From NCBI GenBank assembly GCA_947626705.1, contig CANQTJ010000053.1:1-10406 (forward strand): 10,406 nt of DNA, written 5' to 3'. This DNA is from an uncultured Clostridia bacterium. Lineage in GTDB: Bacteria > Bacillota > Clostridia > TANB77 > CAG-508. Both the position numbers and the translations under genes were made by a program. Of the stretch, positions 1-6,239 are shown one piece after another (the stretch's first letter is position 1; every line of letters starts with the position of its first letter). Under the pieces are notes generated by a model that did not search any database, was not told the DNA's origin, and saw only the letters and a list, made by a program, of their open reading frames with translations.

Positions 1-1037
1 GAGTTTTGGGATTAGGTGTTATAATTAGCACAATTGCATTTATTTTATTCCAAACTATACCAGATAAATTAATTTCTATATTTGGTAGTGGCGATGAAAA
101 ATATATGGAATTTGCGTGTATAACTTTTAGAACATATTTATTATTATGTATTTGTAATGGAATACAGATACCATCAGGAATATTCTTTCAAGCAATTGGA
201 AAAAGTATAAAAAGTGCGATATTATCATTATCAAGACAAATATTATTTTTAATACCTTCATTTTTCATTTTTAGCAGTATTTTTGGACTTATGGGAGTTT
301 TATATGCAGGACCTGTTGCAGATGGATTAGCATTTATACTAGCAGTAATATTACTAACGAAAGAAGTAAAAGGATTAAAACAAGCTACAACTAAGAGCGA
401 AGCTCTGGCTGATGATACAAGCACAGATAATAAATTAGATAAACATATTATTATAACTGTATCAAGAGAGTATGGTTCAGGTGGAAGGTATATAGGAAGG
501 TTAATTGCTGATAAATTAGGAATTAAATTTTATGATAAAGAATTTATTACAAAATTAGCACGAGAAACAGGCCTATCAGAAGAATATATAGAAAGCAATG
601 AGCAAAAAAGAGATGTATTAGCAAGTTTAAATAATGGATATTATTTTGGTCTAAGTAATGCAGATGATTTATTTATAAAAGAATCAGAATTAATTAAAGA
701 AGTTGCAAGTAATGAATCTTGTGTAATAATAGGTAGATGTGCAGATTTTATTTTGAGAGATAGAAAAGATGTTATTAAGGTATTTGTTTATAGTAGTATA
801 GAAGATAAAGTTAAGAGAGCTACTGAAATCTATGGACTTGATAAAGAAAAAGCTAAAAAAGAAATTACAAGAATCGATAAATTAAGAGCAAATCATTATA
901 AATACTATACAGAAAAAGAATGGAATAATGCTTCTAATTATGATATTTGTATAAATAGCGATACATTGGGAGTGGAAAAATCAGCAGAATTGATTTGTGA
1001 AATTGTAAAAGAAAAATTAGAATATACATTGATATAA
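1..1037 (+). CDS. MATE-family transporter C-terminal part fused to a cytidylate kinase-like domain (5' partial)
   Basis: The reading frame is already open at the window edge, so the true start lies upstream; a TTG at base 6 is internal. Counting from that TTG, residues 1-120 are hydrophobic, with several membrane helices and the MATE-like stretch FRTYLLLCICNGIQIPSGIFFQAIGK, then VLYAGPVADGLAF. A polar linker (about 121-147) leads into a soluble domain at 148-343 with the P-loop-like motif SREYGSGGRYIG (153-164), then IIGRCADFIL (241-250), as in the cytidylate kinase-like family (PF13189 type). MATE proteins export drugs or metabolites using Na+ or H+ gradients. The kinase-like part would bind a nucleotide on the cytosolic side, but its substrate is unknown. 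The frame runs through both parts without a break, so I call a fusion. It stops 60 bases before the convergent spoIVA gene. Confidence 0.85.
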   Translation, partial: VLGLGVIISTIAFILFQTIPDKLISIFGSGDEKYMEFACITFRTYLLLCICNGIQIPSGIFFQAIGKSIKSAILSLSRQILFLIPSFFIFSSIFGLMGVLYAGPVADGLAFILAVILLTKEVKGLKQATTKSEALADDTSTDNKLDKHIIITVSREYGSGGRYIGRLIADKLGIKFYDKEFITKLARETGLSEEYIESNEQKRDVLASLNNGYYFGLSNADDLFIKESELIKEVASNESCVIIGRCADFILRDRKDVIKVFVYSSIEDKVKRATEIYGLDKEKAKKEITRIDKLRANHYKYYTEKEWNNASNYDICINSDTLGVEKSAELICEIVKEKLEYTLI

Positions 1038-1043
1038 TTATGA

Positions 1044-1065
1044 AATTTTAAAATCAATTAAAATT
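1044..1065. terminator. AT-only hairpin between convergent genes, weak terminator candidate
   Basis: AATTTTAA (1044-1051) and TTAAAATT (1058-1065) form an 8-bp stem around a 6-base loop, 7 bases past the stop of the transporter-kinase gene. Neither strand has a clear T-run directly after the stem, and all stem pairs are A-T. It is the only hairpin I could find in this 60-base convergent gap, so its role as terminator is a weak inference. Confidence 0.25.
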
Positions 1066-1097
1066 AATATATGATAGTAACTTTTTAAAATTTTATA

Positions 1098-2576
1098 TTA
1101 AAGTATTATACATATTAGTCCACCAGAACCTTCATTAACAATACGTTCAAGAGTTTCTTGTAACTTTAGTTGAGCTTCTTCAGGCATTTTTGAAAGTTTT
1201 GTTTGTAAGCCTTCATTTACAAGTTCATGTAAACTTTTTCCGAATATATTAGATTCCCAAATTTTAGTAGGGTCATTTTCAAATCCAGAAAGTAAATAAT
1301 TTACTAATTCTTCAGATTGTTTTTCAGAGCCAACTATTGGAGAAACTTCAGTAGTTACATTTGTTTTTATCAGGTGTATACTTGGTGCAGTAGCTTTTAG
1401 TTTTACGCCAAATCTAGAGCCTTGTTTAACCATTTCAGGTTCATCTAAAACTAATTCATCAATTGAAGGAGTAACAATACCATAGCCTTTAGCATTAACT
1501 TCTTCTAAGGCATAAGCTATTTTATCATATTTCTTTTTAGCTATAGAAAGATTAGAAATTATACTAAATAAATCTCCTTCATTTTGAACAGTAATTCCAG
1601 TAATTTCAGAAAGAACTTGATAAAATAATTCTTCTTTTACATCAATTTTGATATTGACATTTCCAGAACCTAATTCAATATTAGAAATTGTTGTTCTAGA
1701 AATTATTTCTGTTTGATTAATTCTTTGTGTACAATTAGCAATATCTTTTAAGACATGAATGTCATCAAAAGCAACTTTAATTTCATTAAATAATTCTGAC
1801 TTTATTGGATGATTAAAATCTAAACCATCAATCCAACGAGGAAATTTAATAGAAATTTTTTGTGCTGGAAATTCATATAGAAGCTTAGAAAACATATTAT
1901 TTATATCATCTATAGTAAGATTAGCACAATTTATAGGAATAACACTTGTAGAATATTTTTCAGATAATTCCTTAGATAATTCTTGAGTATATTCAGAAGA
2001 AGGATTTTCAGAATTTAACAAGATTATAAAAGGTTTATCTAATTCTTTTAATTCAGATACAACTCTTTCTTCAGCTTGTATGTAATCTTCTCTTGGAATA
2101 TCTGTAATACTTCCATCAGATGTAACTAAAATACCAATAGTAGAATGTTCTTCAATTACTTTTTTTGTTCCTATTTCAGCAGCAGTTTCAAATGGAATTT
2201 CTTCCTCTGACCAAGGTGTTTTTACCATTCTAGGCATATCATCTTCCAAATAGCCAATAGCATTATCAACTAAATAACCAACACAATCTACAAGTCTAGT
2301 CTTAAATTTTAAAGTATTATCTAATGCAATTTCTATAGCTTCATTTGGTACAAATTTTGGCTCTGTAGTCATTATAGTTCTGCCTCCAGCACTTTGAGGC
2401 AATTCATCTTTTGCCCTTTCTTTTTTATATTCATTATCAATATTAGGAATAACAAGTAAATCCATAAAATTTTTAATAAATGTAGATTTACCAGTACGTA
2501 CAGGACCAACTACACCTACATAAATATCACCATCAGTTCGTTTTGCAATGTCCTGATATAAATTTGAGTTTTCCAT
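1098..2576 (-). CDS. spoIVA: Stage IV sporulation protein A, spore-coat basement ATPase
   Basis: The 492-residue protein has the same length as Bacillus subtilis SpoIVA. It carries the Walker A motif GPVRTGKS (24-31), with the key lysine at 30, the sensor threonines at 70 and 71 in IMTTEPKF, and the Walker B-type aspartate at 97 in RLVDCVG. These are the positions of the catalytic residues known in B. subtilis. The C-terminus GGLICIIL is the conserved hydrophobic tail that anchors the protein on the forespore through SpoVM. SpoIVA is made in the mother cell and hydrolyses ATP to polymerise into the base layer of the spore coat; it is also required for cortex assembly. The start is supported by GGGAGG (2584-2589 on the plus strand as CCTCCC) placed 7 bases upstream. 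It is monocistronic here, convergent with the transporter-kinase gene and divergent from the pyrophosphorylase gene. Confidence 0.97.
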   Translation of the reverse strand: MENSNLYQDIAKRTDGDIYVGVVGPVRTGKSTFIKNFMDLLVIPNIDNEYKKERAKDELPQSAGGRTIMTTEPKFVPNEAIEIALDNTLKFKTRLVDCVGYLVDNAIGYLEDDMPRMVKTPWSEEEIPFETAAEIGTKKVIEEHSTIGILVTSDGSITDIPREDYIQAEERVVSELKELDKPFIILLNSENPSSEYTQELSKELSEKYSTSVIPINCANLTIDDINNMFSKLLYEFPAQKISIKFPRWIDGLDFNHPIKSELFNEIKVAFDDIHVLKDIANCTQRINQTEIISRTTISNIELGSGNVNIKIDVKEELFYQVLSEITGITVQNEGDLFSIISNLSIAKKKYDKIAYALEEVNAKGYGIVTPSIDELVLDEPEMVKQGSRFGVKLKATAPSIHLIKTNVTTEVSPIVGSEKQSEELVNYLLSGFENDPTKIWESNIFGKSLHELVNEGLQTKLSKMPEEAQLKLQETLERIVNEGSGGLICIIL

Positions 2577-2653
2577 CTATATACCTCCCTTTGAAATTTA
2601 CAATTGCATTTTAAATAATAAAAATGTTTGTACCATATAACTTTAATTAATTT

Positions 2654-2679
2654 ATATTATGCTTTTTTAAACTTATGAC
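2654..2679 (-). promoter_or_regulatory. Candidate spoIVA promoter, sigma-E-like or sigma-A-like
   Basis: Reading leftward, GTCATAAG (2672-2679) is followed after 10 bases by CATAATAT (2654-2661). These resemble the sigma-E elements GTCATATT and CATACAAT expected for a mother-cell gene such as spoIVA, but the spacing is shorter than the usual 13-14 bases. The same bases can be read as a sigma-A pair, TTGTCA then TAATAT with 16 bases between. The position, about 80 bases upstream of the start codon, suits a promoter, but the sigma factor cannot be decided from sequence. Confidence 0.35.
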
Positions 2680-2695
2680 AAGTTTTCAAAAAAAA

Positions 2696-2724
2696 TTGAT
2701 AAATTTATAAAAATATGTTAAAAT
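2696..2724 (+). promoter_or_regulatory. Sigma-A promoter with extended -10, for the pyrophosphorylase gene
   Basis: TTGATA (2696-2701), a spacer of exactly 17 bases, then TAAAAT (2719-2724) preceded by TG at 2716-2717, which gives an extended -10. Transcription would start near 2731, leaving an untranslated leader of about 200 bases before the gene at 2935. Confidence 0.6.
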
Positions 2725-2934
2725 AGCAAAGTATAAAAAGATATTTAATATTAGGAGAAATTATATAAGTAGTAAAACGTAAAAAAGATTTTGGTATAAA
2801 TTAAAATGAAAAATATTTCAAAGATATATTTAACTATATTTTAAAAACTTATTAATTATAAATAAACAATTAATAAAAATAGAATAACAAAATATAATTA
2901 TAGTAATAAAATATAATATAAAGGATGATGAAGA

Positions 2935-4197
2935 ATGGATAATAGTCAAAGTATTTTAGAAAAGTTAAAAAGTTATAAACAAGAGCATATAATAAATTTT
3001 TTAGAAAAAATAGATATAGTAAAAAGAAAAAATTTGATTGAACAGTTAGAAAAAATAGATTTTAATCAACTACAAGAATTGTATAAAAATACTCAAAAAG
3101 AAATTAAAATAAAAGAAAATAAAATAGAATCAATACAATATTTAGACAAAGAAAAATTAACAAAAAATCAACTAGACAACTTTAATTTTTTAGGAGAAAG
3201 TATAATAATAAATGGACAGTATGCAGTAGTAACAATGGCTGGAGGGCAAGGAACAAGACTTGGACATACAGGACCGAAAGGTACATTTAAACTAGATGTA
3301 TATGGTAAAGGAAAATATTTATTTGAAATATTAGCAGAAAATCTAAAAGAAGCTAATAATAAATATAATGTAATAATTCCATGGTACATAATGACAAGTG
3401 AAGAAAATAATGAAGAAACTAAGCAATTTTTAGAAAAAAATAATTATTTTGGATATGACAAAAATAATGTAATGCTATTCAAACAAGGAGAATTACCACT
3501 ATTAGATACAAAGGGAAAATTGCTTATAGGAAAAGACTTTAAAATAAAAGAAGCATCTGATGGAAATGGAGGAGTATTTGCATCACTAAGAATAACAGGA
3601 ATGTTAGCAGATATGAAAGAAAGAGGAATTAAATGGGTATTTATAGGAGGAGTAGATAATGCAATATTAAAAATGGTTGATACAACCTTATTAGGAATGG
3701 CAATTGATAAAAATGTACAAATAGCATCAAAGTCTGTAGTAAAAGCAAATCCACAAGAAAAAGTTGGAGTATTTTGTAAAATGAATGGGCACCCTAAAGT
3801 TATAGAATATTCAGAATTACCTGAAAAAATGGCTGAAGAGGTTGATGAAAATGGAGAGCTAAAACTTGGAGAGTCCCATATAATGTGTAATCTATTTACA
3901 ATAGATGCAATTGAAAAAATAAGCAAAGAACCATTAATATATCATAGTGCATTTAAAAAGAACTCTTATATAGATGAAAATGGAAAAGAGATTATTCCTA
4001 ATGAACCCAATTCATATAAATTTGAAGCATTTATTTTTGATAGTTTTGAATTATTTGATGATATTGCAATTTTAAGAGGAAAGAGGGAAGATGATTTTGC
4101 ACCAGTAAAAAATAGAGAAGGTGTAGATAGTCCTAAAACAGCGAAAGAATTATATGAAAAATATTGGGAAAAACAAAAAGTACAGGTATTAAAATAA
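2935..4197 (+). CDS. UDPGP-family (UAP1-like) UDP-sugar pyrophosphorylase
   Basis: The 420-residue cytosolic enzyme joins UTP and a sugar 1-phosphate, most likely N-acetylglucosamine or N-acetylgalactosamine 1-phosphate, to a UDP-sugar plus pyrophosphate. It has a helical N-terminal region (1-90) and then the nucleotide-binding loop MAGGQGTRLGHTGPKG (101-116). DGNGG (209-213), FIGGVDN (236-242), NSYKFEAFIFD (359-369) and REDDFAPVKN (384-393) follow. These match the eukaryote-type UAP family (PF01704) rather than bacterial GlmU or GalU, and no GlmU-like left-handed beta-helix domain is present. The start has AAGGATGATG at 2921-2930 just upstream. It is a single-gene unit ending at a bidirectional terminator. 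Which sugar it uses is not readable from the sequence. Confidence 0.88.
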   Translation: MDNSQSILEKLKSYKQEHIINFLEKIDIVKRKNLIEQLEKIDFNQLQELYKNTQKEIKIKENKIESIQYLDKEKLTKNQLDNFNFLGESIIINGQYAVVTMAGGQGTRLGHTGPKGTFKLDVYGKGKYLFEILAENLKEANNKYNVIIPWYIMTSEENNEETKQFLEKNNYFGYDKNNVMLFKQGELPLLDTKGKLLIGKDFKIKEASDGNGGVFASLRITGMLADMKERGIKWVFIGGVDNAILKMVDTTLLGMAIDKNVQIASKSVVKANPQEKVGVFCKMNGHPKVIEYSELPEKMAEEVDENGELKLGESHIMCNLFTIDAIEKISKEPLIYHSAFKKNSYIDENGKEIIPNEPNSYKFEAFIFDSFELFDDIAILRGKREDDFAPVKNREGVDSPKTAKELYEKYWEKQKVQVLK

Positions 4198-4244
4198 GAT
4201 AAACAGGTTGAACTTACTTATCTATGTAAAATTTGTATATAATG

Positions 4245-4275
4245 TTTTATATTATAGTAAATTTGGAGAAACTCC
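4245..4275 (+). repeat. Degenerate copy of the TTTTATATTATAG palindrome half-site with GGAG/CTCC hairpin
   Basis: Bases 4245-4264 match the left arm of the perfect palindrome at 6176-6195 in 19 of 20 positions (T for G at 4258). Instead of the symmetric right arm it continues into GGAG-AAA-CTCC (4265-4275), a short hairpin, and then TTATAATTAAAA, which can pair loosely with the start. It lies in the 3' flank of the pyrophosphorylase gene. The AT-rich background weakens the match. Confidence 0.4.
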
Positions 4276-4283
4276 TTATAATT

Positions 4284-4338
4284 AAAAGAAGATATTATTT
4301 TAAATGCAAGTTTAACGCATTTTTTAATATCTTCTTTT
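4284..4338. terminator. Bidirectional intrinsic terminator between convergent genes
   Basis: A long hairpin has left arm 4284-4307, starting AAAAGAAGATATTA and ending AAATGC. The right arm is 4317-4338, starting GCATTT and ending AATATCTTCTTTT, around a 9-base loop with a small central mismatch. An A-run precedes it and a T-run follows on both strands, so it suits the pyrophosphorylase gene on the plus strand and the membrane-protein gene on the minus strand. A second 9-bp hairpin, TTAACTTTA (4338-4346) with TAAAGTTAA (4352-4360), sits directly to its right. Confidence 0.7.
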
Positions 4339-4365
4339 TAACTTTATAAAATAAAGTTAATTTAA

Positions 4366-4737
4366 TTACATTTGTTGATTACCAGGAATTAAATAATCAA
4401 CAACACCATAGATTAATGCACCTATTATAGCTGCAACCCAAGATATAGAATAACCAGCTACAAAAAATTGAGTAACATATAAAATGATAGCGGCTAATGC
4501 AAATCCTACAAAGCCTTTACCAAATGGGCTTGCATGTAAACCTGTAAATTTAGTAACTAAATAATCTATAACTGTTAAAACAACAGCAGCTATAATTAAA
4601 GTCCATATATTACTTATAGAAAATCCTGGTGTAAAGAATGCAGTAATAGCTAGAACAACAGCTGCAGCGATTAATCTACCAACGATTTGCCATACTGTTG
4701 AAGTACCATTTTCACTTCTTGTTTGAGAATCTGCCAT
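4366..4737 (-). CDS. Small four-helix membrane protein, phage-holin-4-superfamily type
   Basis: The 123-residue protein has a polar N-terminus (1-14) and then four hydrophobic segments, at about 17-35, 44-62, 74-92 and 98-116. It resembles the 'phage holin family' (PF04020 type) of small integral membrane proteins, which is widespread in bacterial chromosomes; most members have no proven lysis role. Two halves repeat: residues 31-61 and 88-116 share the pattern FF-x-x-G-[FY]-SIS, then VxDYL. The ribosome site AAGGAGG lies 8 bases upstream (CCTCCTT at 4746-4752 on the plus strand), the strongest in the window along with that at 10251. No endolysin or phage gene is adjacent, so a phage origin is not supported. 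Its function is unknown. Confidence 0.8.
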   Translation of the reverse strand: MADSQTRSENGTSTVWQIVGRLIAAAVVLAITAFFTPGFSISNIWTLIIAAVVLTVIDYLVTKFTGLHASPFGKGFVGFALAAIILYVTQFFVAGYSISWVAAIIGALIYGVVDYLIPGNQQM

Positions 4738-4899
4738 AATGAAAACCTCCTTAAATTTTAAAATTTTAATGTAAAATTAAATTTGTTTTTCAAGGCTCTA
4801 AAAATATTATTCTCAATAAAAAAATATTTATTCAAAAATATAAGTATAAAAAAGTTAATTTTTGTAAAAAATAAAGATAAAAATGAACATTAATAAAAT

Positions 4900-4928
4900 T
4901 TGAATTGTAACATTAAAAAAATTATATT
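4900..4928 (+). promoter_or_regulatory. Candidate sigma-A promoter for the DUF421-DUF4363 unit
   Basis: TTGAAT (4900-4905), a 17-base spacer and TATATT (4923-4928). Transcription would begin near 4935, about 100 bases before the DUF421 start codon. No second pair of equal quality was found in this 296-base gap for the plus strand, and none convincing for the leftward membrane-protein gene. Confidence 0.45.
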
Positions 4929-4944
4929 TTTGTTCGTGGACAAA
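4929..4944. promoter_or_regulatory. Operator-like imperfect palindrome at the expected transcription start
   Basis: TTTGTTCGTGGACAAA has symmetric ends, TTTGT and ACAAA, plus a C-G pair further in. It abuts the -10 box and covers the expected start of the DUF421 transcript. It is a local island of G and C in a nearly pure AT region, which suggests a protein-binding site. No regulator can be named. Confidence 0.3.
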
Positions 4945-4969
4945 TTTACTAAATAATTTGTAAAAATAC

Positions 4970-5010
4970 TTTATATTATATGAAATTTAAAATAATTTCT
5001 ATAATATAAA
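4970..5010. repeat. Palindromic repeat copy in the DUF421 leader
   Basis: TTTATATTATA plus T plus GAAATT (4970-4987) pairs with AATTTC plus TATAATATAAA (4994-5010): a 17-bp stem with one bulged T and a 6-base loop. It shares its half-site with the perfect palindrome at 6176-6219. It lies 23 bases upstream of the DUF421 start codon, between the promoter candidate and the ribosome site, so it could form in the mRNA leader. Confidence 0.6.
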
Positions 5011-5033
5011 AATAAAATTTAAGAGGTATAAAA

Positions 5034-5708
5034 ATGTTAATAACTTTTTTTAGAGCAATAATATTATACATATTAGTATTATTCGTTATGAGATTAATGG
5101 GAAAGAGAGAAATAGGACAATTACAACCATTTGAGTTAGCTATTTCTATAATGATTGCAGATTTGGCATCAATACCAATGACTGATACTGGAGTTCCAAT
5201 ATCTCATGGAATTATACCAATATTAGGTTTATTAGTAATGCATTTGTTAATATCAATGTTAAATATGAAAAGTATGAAATCAAGAGAAATTATTTGTGGT
5301 AAACCAACAATTTTAATTTATAGAGGAAAAATAAATGAAAAAGCATTAAAAAAAGAAAGATTTACTATAAACGAGTTACAAGAACGACTAAGGGGAAAGG
5401 ATATCTTTAATTTAGGAGATGTAGAATATGCTATATTAGAAACAAGTGGAGAAGTTACAGTTATTCAAAAACCAGAAAAAAGGAATACAATACCAGAAGA
5501 TTTTAATATAGTTCCAGATTATGAAGGAATACCTTATGATTTAGTAGTAGATGGAAAAATAATGTATAAAAATTTACAAGCACTTGGAAAAAATGTAGAA
5601 TGGTTAAAAAAACAGGTAGAAAAATTTAAAATTAAACCAGAACAAGCATTAGTTGTTACAATAGATGGTAAAGGACAAATATTTTGTCAAAAAAAAGAGG
5701 AAAGTTAA
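5034..5708 (+). CDS. DUF421 (YetF-like) membrane protein
   Basis: The 224-residue protein has three hydrophobic segments near the N-terminus, at about 3-21, 36-50 and 60-78. Between the first two lie the family hallmarks MRLMGKREIGQLQPFELAI (19-37). The rest is a soluble domain with ICGKPTILIYRGKINEKAL (87-105), ELQERLRGKDIFNLGDVEYAILETSG (114-139) and TVIQKP (142-147), as in the DUF421 family (PF04239 type; B. subtilis YetF, YdfS). A Bacillus relative, the 2Duf protein of the mobile spoVA operon, contains DUF421 and raises spore heat resistance; whether that applies here is not known. The ribosome site is AAGAGGT at 5021. The downstream DUF4363 gene starts 42 bases after its stop, so the two likely share a transcript. 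Confidence 0.88.
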   Translation: MLITFFRAIILYILVLFVMRLMGKREIGQLQPFELAISIMIADLASIPMTDTGVPISHGIIPILGLLVMHLLISMLNMKSMKSREIICGKPTILIYRGKINEKALKKERFTINELQERLRGKDIFNLGDVEYAILETSGEVTVIQKPEKRNTIPEDFNIVPDYEGIPYDLVVDGKIMYKNLQALGKNVEWLKKQVEKFKIKPEQALVVTIDGKGQIFCQKKEES

Positions 5709-5738
5709 GAAATTTTTTAGCTTAAATTGCTATTATAC

Positions 5739-5745
5739 AAGGAGG
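5739..5745 (+). promoter_or_regulatory. Ribosome binding site fixing the DUF4363 start at 5751
   Basis: AAGGAGG sits 5 bases before the ATG at 5751. The reading frame extends upstream to a TTG at 5727, but that start would place this site inside the coding region, so the ATG is preferred. Confidence 0.8.
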
Positions 5746-5750
5746 AAAAA

Positions 5751-6146
5751 ATGTTTAAGGAAATAGCTATTTCTATAATAATTATAGTAATTATTTTAAT
5801 AGGAAATACAGTAACAGGAAATTATACAAAGGCGTCTATAGAAGAAACAACAAATAATTTACAAGATTTAAAAGAAGAAATTATGAAAGAAGAAAATGAA
5901 ATTAATTCAGACTTAGCAATACAAAAAATTGATAAAATACAAGAAATGTGGGATATCAGATATGAAAAACTAGCATATTATATAGAACACAATGAATTGG
6001 AAAAAGTAGAAACAGAATTATCCGGATTAAATGGTTATATAAACAAAGAAGAATATATAGAAGCGGTTGCTACATTAGATAGAAGTATATATATATTGAA
6101 TCACATAAAAGATAAATTATCATTTGATTTAAAAAATATTTTTTAA
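5751..6146 (+). CDS. DUF4363-family protein with one N-terminal membrane helix
   Basis: Starting at the ATG at 5751, the protein has 131 residues. A single strongly hydrophobic stretch (about 4-20, FKEIAISIIIIVIILIG) is either an uncleaved signal anchor or a signal peptide. The rest is acidic and helical, rich in E, K, L and I, and likely folds as a helical bundle outside the membrane; it contains the motif MWDIRYEKLAYYIEHNELEKVETEL. This layout, and its position directly after a DUF421 gene, fit the DUF4363 family (PF14276 type). The pair suggests that the two proteins work together at the membrane, but the role is unknown. The gene ends 5 bases before an intrinsic terminator. Confidence 0.75.
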   Translation: MFKEIAISIIIIVIILIGNTVTGNYTKASIEETTNNLQDLKEEIMKEENEINSDLAIQKIDKIQEMWDIRYEKLAYYIEHNELEKVETELSGLNGYINKEEYIEAVATLDRSIYILNHIKDKLSFDLKNIF

Positions 6147-6150
6147 TAGG

Positions 6151-6179
6151 AGTAAAGTAGTATACTTTATTTCTTTTTT
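6151..6179 (+). terminator. Intrinsic terminator of the DUF421-DUF4363 unit
   Basis: AGTAAAGTA (6151-6159) and TACTTTATT (6163-6171) form a 9-bp stem with one G-T wobble around a 3-base loop, followed by TCTTTTTT. The stem is weak, but position and T-run fit a terminator directly after the DUF4363 stop codon. Confidence 0.55.
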
Positions 6180-6219
6180 ATATTATAGGAAATTTTTCCA
6201 AATTTCCTATAATATAAAA
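6176..6219. repeat. Perfect 20-bp palindrome with 4-base loop
   Basis: The left arm TTTTATATTATAGGAAATTT (6176-6195) and its exact reverse complement (6200-6219) flank TTCC. It lies between the convergent DUF4363 and Lon-like genes. Unlike an intrinsic terminator, it begins with T and ends with A on both strands, with no T-run after the stem, so it is better called a palindromic repeat. Related copies are at 4970-5010 and, in part, 4245-4264. Confidence 0.85.
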
Positions 6220-6239
6220 CATTGTACACAAATATTGTT

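Larger units (their letters stand above)
2577..2934. other. 358-base divergent intergenic region between spoIVA and the pyrophosphorylase gene
   Basis: This is the longest gap in the window. It holds the spoIVA ribosome site and promoter candidate on the left, a good rightward sigma-A promoter at 2696-2724, and then a leader of about 200 bases that is almost entirely A and T. An AGGAG at 2753-2757 has no usable start codon at the right distance. A 12-codon frame at 2806-2844 (MKNISKIYLTIF) lacks a convincing ribosome site. I see no riboswitch-like conserved core or strong hairpin in the leader. Confidence 0.7.

Noticed and set aside
2806..2844. 12-codon frame MKNISKIYLTIF in the pyrophosphorylase leader
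   Set aside because: No Shine-Dalgarno sequence at a suitable distance; such short frames are common by chance in AT-rich DNA.
3444..3926. Antisense open frame of 160 codons on the minus strand
   Set aside because: It lies wholly opposite the conserved pyrophosphorylase gene and its translation is a low-complexity, S/F/P-rich shadow with no recognisable motif.
4366..4737. Prophage remnant suggested by the holin-like protein
   Set aside because: No endolysin, structural, integrase or repressor gene is nearby, and this membrane family is common on ordinary chromosomes.
5727..5750. TTG start for the DUF4363 gene
   Set aside because: AAGGAGG at 5739-5745 points to the ATG at 5751, which also places the membrane helix directly at the N-terminus.
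6176..6219. Palindrome as a bidirectional terminator
   Set aside because: Both strands end the stem with A-rich, not T-rich, sequence, and the DUF4363 gene already has a T-tailed hairpin just upstream at 6151-6179.
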